Source of the DNA: Selaginella moellendorffii | Lineage: Eukaryota > Streptophyta > Lycopodiopsida > Selaginellales > Selaginellaceae | Direction of reading: 5' to 3' | Length of the DNA stretch: 64,000 nucleotides | Assembly (NCBI RefSeq): GCF_000143415.4 | Contig: NW_003314327.1 | Location: 644,775 to 708,774 of the forward strand | Shown: positions 1 through 11,783 of the stretch, piece after piece | Layout of the letters: each line of letters opens with the position of its first letter | How positions within the stretch are numbered: the stretch's first letter is position 1 | Notes under the pieces: model-generated | Database searches by the model: none | What the model was told of the DNA's origin: nothing | The model's input: only the letters and a program-made list of their open reading frames with translations | Program-made: the position numbers and the translations under genes

Positions 1-965
1 TATTTATGTAAGGACCCTTTGCTACTCGTGCGAATCCTCATCTCTTGGAAATATAGTGTCCAAACCTTCCACTACAACAGCACCAACAAAATGTTATTGA
101 CGTTAAGATCTCCATCCAGAAAATAAAGGTTGCCAATCTGGAAAATGCCGACAACTCTAATAAGTGTGATCAATTTCATCACACTCCTAGCAGCGGACAT
201 CACGTTGATAACTATGTTGTCGCTTTTGTCCTTGAACTCGGGCACCAGCAATATCAACCTTTATTGGAACAAGACCATCTCTCAGATGAAGTGGAGTTGA
301 AGGATATCTAGTGAAAAGTGGAAGAGAAAACATCTCATAACGTTGTACCAAACAAAGAGCATTGTCAAGAGTTACTAAAGCAAGTGTATGTATAAGTCTT
401 ATAAGATATTGATAAAGTGTTAGCCACAACATTCCTAATTTGATTTGTTTTAACATATTTGGCTCTGCATGAAGCAAGAGGTTTTGGAAATGAACGCTAA
501 ATTGCACTATTAACTCAAATGGCCTTGATGAAGATAATGCAATTCTTGGAAGGTATTATCACAATTGTCTATATATATAAATATGCATTGGAAAACATTT
601 GGGAGAATGCTTTAATTTGCACAGATAGTTGCGCTTAAACCATTGTACCACTATAGCACTATCTCTTGGGAAACTCATGCGAATGTCAAGTATCATCCTA
701 GAAATGATATGTGATAATCATTATAAAGTGCCCAAACCAATGGTACACATCATCTTTAGGATTCCCATAGAAAAATTTTGGTCGGATGCAAGGATTAGCA
801 TTAAGAGTAGGAAGAGATGTACCATGTGCTATGAATGTTGCCATCAATTAAATTTGATTGTTCAATTCTAAACACATAGCATGGAGCAATTGCACCAACT
901 ACTACTCAAAAGTCAAAGAAGAGGAGGCTACTACTCTATTATGAGGATGAATGAAAAGGAAAAAG
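1..965 (-). pseudogene. Degraded gag fragment of the Ty3/gypsy family
   Basis: Read on the minus strand this stretch is a decayed copy of the gag gene found intact-ish at 1580-2344. The part at 187-507 keeps the block around AEPNM, GLVH-type helix and QRYE, and the remaining sequence up to about 965 matches the N-terminal gag half after several frameshifts and stops. No LTR, protease or polymerase sequence accompanies it inside the window, so it is either a truncated insertion or continues to the left. It is transcriptionally opposite to the neighbouring full element. Seen directly by comparison with the two other gag copies in the window. Confidence 0.8.
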
Positions 966-1172
966 CAAAAAAGAAGAAATTGAAAAAATTATAAAATAAG
1001 GGAAATTTAGATGATACAAAAGTTAGATTTAAACCAAAATACCAAAGCTGAATTTTTTTTGTGATATGTTTTATCTGATGTATCCCAGTGATAGCTTCTT
1101 CATCAATATTTAGTATAATATCATATTAAAAATTTTATTTAAACTTTAATTTGTTTTTGAAAAAATTGAATT

Positions 1173-1346
1173 TGTGAGGGCCAAGTGTATGGCTACAATG
1201 CCGTATACTAATATTAGCATAGTAGGATTTTGGTAGCCGTCGGATTAGTTTCAATCTGGACCACTCGCTCTTGTATATAAGCTAGGGTTTTTGGGCTAAT
1301 TGATATGCACATTTCTGTATTCCCTTTCATATTCCATACACTAACA
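1173..1346 (+). repeat. 5' LTR of the Ty3/gypsy element
   Basis: 174 bp, TGTGAG at the left, CTAACA at the right (the 3' LTR and the 42-kb copy have CTCACA). It contains TGTATATAA near 1275 as a TATA-like box. The same LTR recurs at 22854-23028 and 42074-42249. Confidence 0.92.
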
Positions 1347-1579
1347 TTGGTGGAGGTGAGGGGCACTTTTAGTTGTCCCCGGGGAGTGCTTGGATTTGGG
1401 ATTTCGATTTAAATCTAGCTTTTGCATCGTCTAGATCTAGCTTTTTCTATTTCCTTTCATTTGTTCTTTCCTTTCAGGATTTTGGTTTAGATCTAGCTTT
1501 TTGCATTGTCTAGATCTACTATTTCCTTCCAGCTTTTTGTCATTTCTCTTCTTTTGCTCTTTCTTTTTCGTTCATATTC

Positions 1580-2344
1580 ATAGCAGATCAGCAATCTCCT
1601 CCTTTGACTTTAGAGCAGTAGTTGATTCAATTGCTTGATGCTATGCACTTGCAATTAACCAACCAAACTCAATTGATGGTGGCATTCACGGCATATGGTC
1701 TAACTTCTCCTGCTCTTGGTGCCAATCCTCGCGTTCGGCTGGAGTTCTTTCGTGGGAATCCTGGGAATGATGTGTACCATTGGTTTGATCACTTCACAGT
1801 GATTGCTATATATCATTATTGGGATGATGCTCGATGTTTGCATGAGTTCCCCATGTGTCTCCAAGGGACGGCATTGCAGTGGTACAACGGATTGAGCACA
1901 GCCACTTGTGGGGATTGGAGTGTTCTTCTAGATGTCTTCAAATGCGTCTTCGAACATGCTGACGATTGTGATGATGCCTTCCAACAATTGCATTATCTTC
2001 GCCAAGGGCTATCTGAGTCAGTGATGCAATTTGGCATTCATTTCCAAAGTTTTTTGCTTCGTGCGGAGCCCAATATGTCAGAGCGGATCAAGCTAGGAAT
2101 GTTGTGGCTAGCACTTCATCAAGATTTTGTCGGACTCGTGCATGCACTTGCTCTTACCACCCTTGACGATGCTCTTTGCTTGGCACAACGTTATGAGACG
2201 TTGCCCCTTCCACTTCTCGTTGCACGTCCTTCAGCTCCACTTCCTATAAGTGATGGTCCTGTTCCAATGGAGGTTGATGCTGCTGCTACTCAAGTCCAAG
2301 GCCAAGGACAAGGACGTGGTCGTGGCCGTGATATTTGTTGTTAG
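1580..2344 (+). pseudogene. Ty3/gypsy gag (capsid, nucleocapsid) relic
   Basis: The reading frame covers a Retrotrans_gag-type capsid: the hydrophobic and aromatic spacing around FFRGNPG, WDDARCLHEF, LQGTALQWYNG and the QLHYLRQG segment is typical of plant gypsy gag. A Gly/Arg-rich tail at about 2300-2335 is followed by a broken zinc knuckle whose first Cys pair is interrupted by a TAG at 2342. The original start codon near 1580 reads ATA here, whereas the copy near 42480 still has ATG, and both copies carry the same in-frame TAG about 14 codons in. Homologous copies lie at 1-965 (minus) and 42480-43330 (plus). Confidence 0.85.
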
Positions 2345-2601
2345 GCATGTGATGAAATTGGTTATACTTATCGGCGTTGTTGGCGCTTTCCGGATTGGCA
2401 ACCTCCATTTCCTGGGTGAAGACCTTGGCATCAGCAACATCCCATTGGTGCTGCTGTGGTGGAAGGTTTGGACACCGAGGTGCATCTGGAAAACAAGGAG
2501 TCACGGGAGTAACAGAGGGACCTTGCGCGAATAAGTTAATGACCCCTCTATCTTTCTTTCGGGAGTATCATTAAGGGGTTCACTCAGCACCGATTCATCC
2601 A

Positions 2602-3352
2602 GTGTTTACTTTCCAAGCTCGTTTTTATAACAAGAGGTCTCCTATTATTCTCTCTGTGTTGGTTGATACAGGTTTGAATTTATCTTCAATTGCTCGACCT
2701 GTTGCCACACGTTGTCGTCTACACTTGCATCGTGCGGCGGATCCAGTTTTCATTCTTTATGGCAATGGCCGTACACATGCATGTGCACGGGATGAGGCGG
2801 ACCTGGTTGTGCATGTGGGTGATCTCGAGCTTAAGTTGTAGTCATTGCGGGTGGTGCCGAGTCAAGCTTTTGACCTCATTCTTGGTATGGATTGATTGCA
2901 GCGCCATCATGCTAAGTGTGACTTTGAGGCTTCTCCCCCTTGTCTCATACTTTCTTATGTTTCATCCATTCGTCTCACTTTCGTACCTCTTCGTCCCTCT
3001 ACTTTTACCTCTGCTTCCATTACTTTTGTTCCCCCACTATTTCCTCCTGTGTTTCCATCTTGTTCTGCTCTTCCCTTTTCCGATCACTCCGATGATCTTT
3101 GTGTTGCAACTGTTGACCGGCTCATCAAGGAGTATTCTAATCTCTTTGAATTTGACCTATCATCTGGGGCCAAGATTGCCACACATCATCCGATTCCCAC
3201 CAGGGATGCTCGTCCAATCAAGGTTCCTGTTTGTCGTCAGTCACCCAAGGAAATCAAAATTTTACATGCAAACGTCAAGGAGATGTTGGAGAAGGGTGTT
3301 ATTTGGAAGTCGCGGAGTCCTTGGGCATGTGAACCTCATCTTATGACAAAAC
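2602..3352 (+). pseudogene. pol part 1: aspartic protease and start of reverse transcriptase
   Basis: The protease catalytic triad is visible as VDTG in the frame starting at 2602. After a frame change the next open stretch (2896-3352) ends with the N-terminal reverse-transcriptase block typical of Ty3/gypsy elements: HHPIPTRDARPIKVP, then KEMLEKGVIW, then the P-H-L sequence that normally leads into the KKPDGS motif. At 3352 the sequence is cut by a solo LTR and resumes at 5083. The protease-RT frame is broken by at least one stop near 2840. Function in life would be polyprotein processing and cDNA synthesis; this copy cannot do either. Confidence 0.85.
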
Positions 3353-4047
3353 TGTGAGATACAAAATCCCTAAGCCCCAAAGTGGAGCCGGAAGGGTGCC
3401 ATATGGTGGTGGCCGAAGCGAAAACCAAACGAGCATAACACATTTGGACTAAAAAGCTCCGACTCGAAAAAGGTCGAGAGTGGGAGTGGAACTCCTAACG
3501 AGGTGCTCGAGGAACAAGCACGAAGTGAGCAATAAGCAAGGCTCCAAAAAGGGACCCAAAAAGGACCAACACATGACACGTGGAAGTGTCCGAGATGGAC
3601 CCGAGATGGACCCGAGATGGAGTCCGAGATGGACCTGAGATGGACCCGAGATGGAGTCCGAGATGGAGTCCGAGATGGACCCGAGATGGAGTCCGAGATG
3701 GACCTGAGATGGAGTCCGAGATGGAGTCCAAGATGGACCCGAGATGGAGTCTGAGATGGACCCAAAATGGAGTCCGAGATGGAGTCCGAAATGGACCCGA
3801 GATGGAGTCTAAGATGAAGTCCGAGATGGACCCGAGATGGAATTCGAGATGGACACGACATGGACCCGAGATGGAGTTCGAGATGGAACCGAGACCAAGA
3901 CCGAGGCCGAGACCGAGACCGAGACCGAGACCGAGTCCGAGTCCGAAACCGGGACCGAGACCGAGTCCGAGTCTAAGTTCGAGCCTGAGTCCGAGTTCGA
4001 ATACTAATACAGGTAGTTGGGTGAAAGCCCAAAGCAATCGTCCCCTA

Positions 4048-4078
<31 letters not shown>

Positions 4079-5082
4079 CTACGGGGGGTTCCAAAAGTAT
4101 AGTAGGGAGAGTGTGGGGGTTGGAGCCCAGTGGAGCCAGTTTGGCCAGGAAGAGCCAGTTTGGCCCAGGAAAGGCCAGTTTGGCCTAAGAAAGGCCAATT
4201 TGGCCCAGGAAGGCCATTCCTAGTGTTGGGTGATGAACTGACTACTAGGAAGTCCAAGACTAGAGTGAATACGGACCGACAAACAGGGTAGCTTGGTGAA
4301 GTGTTCAAGAGCTGGCTCTAGTTCCCCCAAGAGATCGAATGGTCGATGCTCCCAGTCCAAGTGTGGGTGGCACTACCCACTTGGATACTTGGTGTGGCTC
4401 AATGGAACCTCGCTTTAAGCCCATGGTTAGAGCACCCAAAGGCGAAAGGCGGGGAGAGTACCCATGAGGCCCGCGTAGGGCCACAATGTTCCGAAATGTT
4501 GTCCCAAAGGCCCAGACTGTGGAAAGGAAGAGGAGTAGTCCTCTGGTGTAGTGACCAAGGATACAGTTGAGTGGTGAGAAAGCCCCAGAGGACCGTGGGA
4601 CTTAGTGGTCGGGCCTATGGGCCTCGATCCAATGGCAGTGTTGGCGAACACGGCCATGGGCAGAAAGGGACTTAGTGAAGACCGGAAAAGGGACATTGGG
4701 GAAGGTTATTCCCCATGTCTATGGGCATCCTAAGGATGCTAAGAAGTGGATCTGGAATGATCACTCATGGACGGATGGCCCAGTCCTTGAGAGATGGGAC
4801 TATGATGCAGGTGGTGTTAGACCACTGGTGTGACCAAGGTAAAGGGGCATGGCCTTAGCATAACAGGCTGATAGGTCAGTGGTACCTTGGGGTGTCGATC
4901 ATGGGATCGGACACGTGGAGCACTTGGATCAAGTGCAAAGGTTGAGTGGCGGGGATGCCATTCTCGGGGCTAGCAAGCCCAAGTCTGAAATAGGACTTAT
5001 GGAGGTCGTGAGTGAGACTCCTCCAAGTGGTTGGAGGTGTGGTTAAGTAAATAAAGTAAAATGGAAAATTTAATCGTTTATA
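3353..5082 (+). mobile_element. Solo LTR (copy 1) of a long-LTR retrotransposon
   Basis: 1730 bp starting TGTGAGATACAAAATCCC and ending CGTTTATA (other copies end CGCTTACA). It interrupts the reverse-transcriptase gene: AAAAC at 3348-3352 and GAAAC at 5083-5087 are a 5-bp target duplication with one mismatch, and joining them restores the coding sequence. Inside are an 11-12-mer array (about 3587-3890: GAGATGGACCC and GAGATGGAGTCC units), a GAGACC/GAGTCC hexamer array (about 3891-4010) and a poly-G run at about 4049-4077. The arrays create long open frames on both strands that are not genes. No internal region remains, so it is a solo LTR. Confidence 0.88.
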
Positions 5083-5273
5083 GAAACCTGATGGGAGTAT
5101 TCATTTTTGCATCAACTATCGTCTGTTAAACGAAGTGACAATCCCGGATGTATACCCTCTTCCTCACACTGCTGATCTCTTGGATCATCTGGGGCGAAGT
5201 CGTTGGTTCACCAAACTAGATCTTGCTTCTGGGTATTGGCAAGTACCGATGGCTGAAGAAGATATTCCTAAGA
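5083..5273 (+). pseudogene. pol part 2: reverse transcriptase fingers/palm segment
   Basis: In frame this encodes the block KPDGS, CINYRLLNEVTIPDVYPLP and FTKLDLASGYWQ, followed by the E-E-D-I-P-K segment of Ty3/gypsy reverse transcriptase. The D of KLDLASGYWQ is the first catalytic aspartate of the palm. The segment is cut exactly after I-P-K by the DNA transposon beginning at 5274; the duplicated AAGA (5270-5273 and 18520-18523) joins it to part 3. Confidence 0.9.
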
Positions 5274-5297
5274 AAGCTCTATTTCGTTAAAGTGGGA
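5274..5297 (+). repeat. Left terminal inverted repeat of the 13.2-kb transposon
   Basis: 24 bp identical to the reverse complement of 18496-18519. The match stops after the GTGGGA end; the bases just inside differ, although both ends repeat an AGTGGGAT-like word. Confidence 0.93.
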
Positions 5298-5933
5298 TTT
5301 ATTCAGTAAAATGGGACTAGGTACAAATTTTCAAGTATTTGAAAATGACGTGAAATTATATGTTTTTTGTCCAGGGGCTAGACATATCTGGGGCATGGTG
5401 ACTAGTGCGGTGACCTTATGTCCAGACTGAGTCCATCTAGTTGTATAATAAATCTCATTGTCAAGGTGAACAAGCCGAATCTGAAGCTAAAGAAGAGCGA
5501 TGGCATGCGCGCACACACTATTTGTTTGTTCATTGAGCGTGTGGTGAGCTTTCCAAGATGAACATCATTCCTATTAGCCAGACATATAACTTAATGGTGA
5601 GAACATTTAGATATTATTCAATGTTATCTTTTTCTAACGAATCTAATTGTGAAGGTGTAGCAAGAGGCATTGCTAGTCTGGAGAAGTCATTTAACTCATT
5701 TGACCCTTAGTGTATTTTCATGAAACTAAATAACATTCATATTATTAAGGAATTTCTCTAGTACCTTTTTTTTACGACATAGAGGCTTGCATTTCTTTCA
5801 AAGGTGATTTAGTAAAAGGCCTGAGGGCACATGCCATTCTATTTCTCAGACCGGTATTAAGATATACTAGTGCAAAGGGAAAAAGGTATTTGGTGATCAA
5901 GTAAATGGCATGAGGGCACACGCCATTATAAGC
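5298..5933. other. Left subterminal non-coding stretch of the transposon
   Basis: No convincing gene. Contains a half copy of the palindrome at about 5825-5838 and a full copy at 5904-5927, the latter just past the stop codon side of the small acidic gene. Confidence 0.6.
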
Positions 5934-6191
5934 CTAAGCGCTAGTGGACACCTCCTTTTTGGTACTCTCAGCGGTACTATCATCCTTCTCCGGGTCAGTT
6001 GTTTTGCTTTGGATTGTTGTCTCTGACGTTACTGGGGCGTTCTCGATAGTTGTTAATGTTGCCGTTTGTTCAGAAAAATGATCACCTGGAGTATAGTACG
6101 GGGAGTTTGGAAGACTTATATATTCTACATCTTCACCTATCTCCTTCTCCGTCTCCTTTTCTACCTCACTTACAGATTTTGTGCTTGCCAT
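5934..6191 (-). CDS. Small acidic protein of unknown function, transposon-borne
   Basis: An 85-residue protein starting MASTKSVSEVEKETEKE. It is rich in Glu, Thr and Ser, has no membrane segment, and carries a central motif SLPNSPYYTPG followed by T-I-E-N-A-P-V-T and TIQSK. A protein of nearly the same length (81 residues) with the same motif order is encoded at 32729-32974, which is why I call it real despite its size. The ATG at 6189-6191 was preferred over upstream in-frame codons because the upstream part has no counterpart in the paralogue. It lies downstream of, and on the same strand as, the DUF7869-like gene. I do not recognise a domain; it could be a cofactor of transposition (inference). 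Confidence 0.65.
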   Translation of the reverse strand: MASTKSVSEVEKETEKEIGEDVEYISLPNSPYYTPGDHFSEQTATLTTIENAPVTSETTIQSKTTDPEKDDSTAESTKKEVSTSA

Positions 6192-6479
6192 GAGAACGCT
6201 CTTCACCCTAAAATATGGAGTTCGTTGTGTTATAAAAGGAAACCAACACACACACTGCAAGGGAATGATGGTACATAAAGCACGTAAGCCCACAATATGG
6301 GTTTATGTGCCATTAATATGGGCCACATGCCATATTATTAGATTTATGCACGTGTGATTGGTAAATGCATATGTCACATCATCTTTGTTTTACCTCACAC
6401 ACTATATCAAGCCTCCTCTGATTCAGATTCGGATTGTTCACCTTGAAATAAAATACATTAGAAACTTAGTAAAGGAATA

Positions 6480-9400
6480 TTAATGAATCTCACCTTGAAC
6501 CCGGGTTATGAATGCTCTTGCTGCATCTCTTGCATGGTCTGGCAAGGTGATGGTGGTACTCTGCTTCCGCATCCAACCATGCACAACATTATCCACCGAT
6601 ATGCTCATGCTGGGATCCCTTGGATTCAGCACCCATCTCTTTTCTAGGCAATCCTTCGTATATCCGGAACTTGGCTTGAACCACTCCACAGTTACATTGA
6701 AGGAGTTAGTTTCCGCGTCCTCCTCTGCATCAGTGATGCAGCGCCCCACCCATATCATTTGTTTTTTATTACTGGGTCTGACAAGCACGACCATTCCTTT
6801 GCAGACCTGTACTGGATTGAATGCTGAATCCGGCTTCTTGTTCCTCGGCCCACAATAGTGATCCTCAACATCGTTATCTGTCACTGCATTTCCAGAGGAC
6901 ATTGTTCCGCTACTATCTGGTGCTCTGGGTTCTGGCCAAAAGGACTCTTCCAATTCTTCATATACAACCGGCCCATTTTGGATAGCAGATATAATCTTCT
7001 CCCAGTATTCGAGCAAAGGCTTGCACCTCTGAAAATAGGATTCTCCACCAAACACCAACCCCCTCTTCCAGAAGGCAATATGCTGTCTAATCCCGGCCAC
7101 TATACTTTCCTGGTCTTTGAGTCCATCCGGGTGCATCGGCCGTGGGGAACCCTGAGGAATCATAGGTTCCCTAGTTATGGGATCTCTCTTGAAGAGTTCA
7201 ATGCCGTCCACTGGCAGCCACACTGTGTCCCATTCTCTCATCTTGTACCTCATCACTGGAGCACCGTCACACATGCTGAAATGAAACTGAAGAGGCTTGG
7301 AGTGGCCAATCAGCGTTTCGGATCCATCCCTGATGTAGCCTCTTACAAACCCCTTAAAGTCTGGAACCTCTGTCAGAAGTGCAGCTTCAACAGTGCCTTT
7401 GATGCAATTTTGGAATTCATCGTAGAGTTGTGGGAGGGTGAGGACATTGGATCGCCGGAGGGACTCTGCCAGGTGACTGAACATGGCATCGACGTCTTCA
7501 TGAGTGTGCCCAACCATGAGAAAGCCAAGTGTAACCGTTTCAAATATGCCTTTGGCAACAAGCATCGCCAAGTACGCGAAGACGTACATGTTTTTGTTCT
7601 CACTGCCAGCATTGTCTGTTTGGAGCAGAAGATGGGGTGGAAGGCCACATCGGCCGCAAGAACTTCCTTGAGATTCTGTTTTGTTTGGATGAGGCTGTGC
7701 ATTCACCGGGCGACCAGCCTCGTCGGAATGGCATGAGGCCGCACGTGATAACCCTACAATCTGACGGCCAACATATTCACTGGGATGGCATGGGGCCCCA
7801 TGCGATACTGCAAGCCTTTGCTCCTCCTCCAGCTGAACCCTGTATGGGGTTCGATCGACAAGGGCCTTATGCAAGGGTTGGCCGTTCAGCTCAGTCTGCG
7901 CACTTTGCAGAGACCTTAAGTGTTTTGCTAGGGACGCAATCATCATGTTTGCACCCCCGCCACCCCATAGAGGTACAAAGAAGTTCCCATAGTTCTGGGC
8001 ACCATGCCCATGAGCGATTATGCCAAACAGAGACACAGGCAGCTGCATGGATGAAGAGATTGCCTTGGGGGCAGGATTGAGTCGAGGTAAGCACGTCTTT
8101 TTCTGGTCCATTTTGTCGTGGATGATGCAGAGGTAAGAGTCAGGTCTCTCCATGGAGAGAATCCTGTTATGATAATATGCAGTCCTGCAGCTTCTCTGCT
8201 CGATGTTGTGGTCGAGCCGCCTTCTAACCAACGTCTCTCGCTCTTGAGCGCTGCAAGAATTCTTCGACAAAGCCATTTTGATAGCAGTGCACTCGTCACA
8301 CTTTGAAAAGCTGGAGTACTTTCCTATACTCACATCCCTGAACCTGTTGCTCCACAATCTACTAAATCTAGATTGGCTCAGCTTCCTGTAGCCATTACTC
8401 TGGAGTTCCCGATTCACATCTTCCAATATGGCCCCCTTGGTATACATGGAAGGGAGAACTCGTTGGGTGTCTCGTGTTCCATCTTCCAAGAGGCGGGTTT
8501 TATGTGGTTGCTGCTCGCTACATGTCTCGACAAACCTCTTGAAGATTGCCTCTCCATATACAACATGACCCCTGGTTTTGTGCGTACCGTCGTTCCCATG
8601 GACTGCCTGTTGAACCCTTTGTTCCTCGAACTCAGTTTTGATTCTGTAGAATGTGGTTCGAGGGACTCCATAAATGATTCTCCATGCCTTCATGCAGACC
8701 AAACCCCTCTAGAAGACCATGCCCCCCACCTGATGTTCTGAAGCATCAATAGATGACCGTAATGCCTCATACACAAAATTGCGAGCTGCCTTCCAGGACA
8801 ATGTCTTGTATCTTGCTCTCTCCTCTTCAATAGCATCCCAATCAGCATGTTGACAGCACCTCCTCTTGCAACAAGCAACTGTCGAGACCATTCGAACCTC
8901 CATCGCCATTTTCTGCCTTTTCGGTTCGTTGCTCAGATCCCTTTGGCTGCGCTTTAGGAAGGTGTACTTTCTTTTCCCATGAAGAGATGTTCTGTCATCA
9001 GTTGTAGTGGTGTTTGATTGTGAATCCTTCACATTCTCAAACACTAAGTGCCTCAATTTCCACCGCACAATGCTTCCAATAGTCAGACTGTTTTCTTCTG
9101 TGTCAACAACCTCTAAAATCGCAACTCCAATATCATCCCAGCCCAATTCTTGATTAGCAACCGCATCTCTTGGATCGACAACTGTGGCTAAGCCCTCAGC
9201 TACCACCTCCCCCTCGGGGTTGTTTAGAAACACTTTTGCCTGAATCCATGTAGCACGGTTCTTAAGATCCACGGAGGGAACATGCGTCGCACTTGCGCTG
9301 TCCCCAACATCTGCTTTCTTCTGAAGATTTTTCAAGGCAACAACAACATTTACCCCGACGACCATCTCTCCTCGTTCAATAGCGACCACATTCCCATCGA

Positions 9401-9548
9401 AGACAGTCTCTACTGATACAGCAGCATTGCCTTCCCCAAGCCTTTCACAGTGTATAACAAAGTTCCGATCTATAGACACAAGGGTCCCTTTTGCAACTCT
9501 CTTCCCACCATTCAAAATGTAAACCTTTTCCCCAACCCTGAAGGCCAT
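6480..9548 (-). pseudogene. DUF7869-like putative DDE/RNase H-fold transposase, interrupted by one in-frame TAG
   Basis: Reading from 9548 downwards, a 279-codon N-terminal part (MAFRVGEKVY start, likely nuclear, KRKY/KRQK basic patches, then CCKRRCC) is followed in the same frame by TAG at 8709-8711 and another 740 codons. The second part has the features of the DUF7869 family: GVPRTTFYR near its start, then CIIHDKMDQ (about residue 195), LQTDNAGSENKN (about 375) and GHTHEDVDAMFS (about 410). Their acidic residues are spaced like a DDE/RNase H core (inference). The stop is bracketed by GT and AG 21 nt apart, so a 21-nt or 66-nt GT-AG removal would keep the frame, but a CAG-to-TAG mutation is simpler. 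This is the best candidate for the element's transposase. Confidence 0.75.
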
Positions 9549-10496
9549 TCTGAAAGTGCAGAAAAGAAGTTAAGACCATACAAAAAATGATTGGAGAATG
9601 GCCTAAATCATAACATACCAAACAACCTCAATAGCATGAGGCCACATACCATTATTCAAACATGCTATTGACACCCACGTGAAATTTCGCATTCACAAAA
9701 TTGGCATGAGGCCTCATGCCATCTTGATATACACACAGCTGCAGGCAAGTAAAAACATACATGACAATACGCTAGCCATGAAATTGCAAGGGCCCAAGAT
9801 GGCATGTGGCCTCATGCCATTTCTAAATGTGGTCCTAAGCCATTCCATGGTGAACATACCAGGAAGCACAAGTGCCGAATATCAAGAGGAAGCGGTAGCC
9901 ACACCAAAGACAGTGCCGCTCGCAACACCGCAACTACTCGTAGCGCCGCTCGCAACACCGCAACTGCTCGTAGCGCCGCTCGCACAAACTGCCACTCACA
10001 TAAACTGCCGCTCGCAATGGCGCTCGCAATGCCGCAACCGCTCGTAGACGCATAAACCACAGCCCACAACGCCGCTTACACAAGCAGCGCTCACTGCGCT
10101 CAGCGGAACCAAGAACACGGCGCACAAAAATGATAGACCTAGGAATGAGTTCGAGAATTCAAAAATAACACACGCTTGAACGTCACATCAAATCCTCTGA
10201 CAAACCAGATCTTATGACTCCTCTGACAAATTTCAAACTGAGTAGCTTCTAGACTTTGCTGTCGAAGGTTGAACTTTGTCACATCATGTCCTTGCCTCGA
10301 TCCAGCTGTGCCATGTCAGTGATTCGAACTTTGCCATGCCATGTCAGCGATCCGCGCCAAGATTATTCGCCGTGTAAAGGAATAATTATGCTGTGTGTGT
10401 ACGTCCATTTATGGCAATATAAGGCCACACGCCATTCAAAGAATAATGCTCGACATAAGGCCACACGCCATTCAAAGAATAATGCTAGTCGAGCAT

Positions 10497-11783
10497 TTTT
10501 TGGTGCATTTTTGGGTTCAAAATTGCATGAGCCCACACGCTATAAAGTTTACCTGTACCAAAAATAGAAACAGCTTTATTTACTTGGGAATTTAAGTGGT
10601 TGAGGCATTTTTAAACTTACAAACACATGCCCTACTTACATTCCTTTGGTTGCCTAAAATTCAAAAATATTATAAACCTTTCTTTTTGCATTTTCAATGT
10701 TTTCAATTATGGTTTTTGATTTTCGTAGGACCAGCCTAGTAATCTATTTGCATCCCGTCATGTTTATAGCTAGCTTTCGTTCGTCCCCTTCGCTAGCCTG
10801 AGATACATCTGCTCGGCATCTGCCTCTTACAGCATTTGCCCAGAAAAGGCATCTTTCTTCACGCAGCATTTGCCACATGTTTAGGGTTTAGGGTTTAGGG
10901 TTTAGGGTTTAGCAATTCAGTAGCTTGATAAACATGCAAATACAGAACTTGATGCAAAATCCTTTGATATGTCACAATGCCCCTAGGACCATAAACACAT
11001 TTCAATAGAGAGGGTCCTTTCATTTCATAACTCCTTACGTAGATCTTGGTGAAACCAGAGTTAGTGAAGTTGGTTTCTTGTGATTCCGCATCTGATTGTG
11101 ATGTCCCTTTGCAGTTTCGATGGAAAGGTCAATGCACACCAAACTGTAGAATCTTGGAGCAAAATAACGGTCGGATCTATGGCAAATGCCCCTGAAACAT
11201 TGTAAGGCTCGTGTGGTCTCATGTGGTGTCCGATTGAGATGCTTCTTTGCAGGGTCATCAAGAAAGACATTGTATACCATTCTGTAAAATCTAGTTGCGA
11301 TCTAACGGTTGGATCTCCAGAAAACTCAAAAAAATCTCGCGCGTGTCAGAATATCCTAGGAATATACTCCTATGTGCCCCTGAAAATGGCATGCGGCCCC
11401 ACGCCATTCAAGAGATAATGCCAGATGACGCCGAGAATTTTTTGGTGCATTTTTTGGGTTCAAAATTGCATGAGCCCACACGCTATAAAGTTTATCTTTG
11501 CCAAATAGAGAAAAGTTTATCTGTGTCATGTGAGGTAGTTACAGTCCTTTGTGCTCGGCATCTGCCTCTTGCAGCATTTGCACTGAAAGGGAATTTTTCT
11601 CCATTCAGCATTTGGCCCTGAAAATGGCATGCGCCCACACGCCATTCAAGGAATAACGCCACAGGACGCCTGGATTTTTGGGTTTAAAATGTTTAGGGTT
11701 TTTTGGGTTTTTTCAAAATATTTTGGGTCCAACGTTTTTTGGGTTTCTTTGGTTCAAAATTGCATGAGCCCACACGCTATAAT
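10497..11783 (+). repeat. Direct repeats ending in GCATGAGCCCACACGCTATA
   Basis: A block that runs from a TTTTTTGGTGCATTTT-type lead through GGGTTCAAAATT to GCATGAGCCCACACGCTATA occurs at about 10497-10550 and 11437-11494 and in shorter form at 11746-11783. A second word, CTCGGCATCTGCCTCTT plus CAGCATTTG, occurs at about 10811-10840 and 11552-11581. A 20-bp repeat AGTCCGAGGAATGATGACGT is at 11956-11975 and 12043-12062. Confidence 0.8.
10880..10912 (+). repeat. Interstitial telomere-type repeat (TTTAGGG)4
   Basis: Four perfect TTTAGGG units plus TTTAG, in the middle of the transposon's control region. This is the canonical plant telomere unit. Confidence 0.95.

Noticed and set aside
3587-4010. 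Possible CRISPR-like array
   Set aside because: The units are contiguous degenerate 11-12-mers without unique spacers, in a plant LTR.
3353-5082. DNA transposon or MITE interpretation of the 1.7-1.9 kb units
   Set aside because: TG...CA ends, 5-bp duplications and a tRNA primer binding site adjoining copy 3 show that they are LTRs.
6508-7736. Plus-strand frames of 116-292 codons inside the DUF7869-like gene
   Set aside because: Antisense to a long frame with clear family motifs; no motif on the plus strand.
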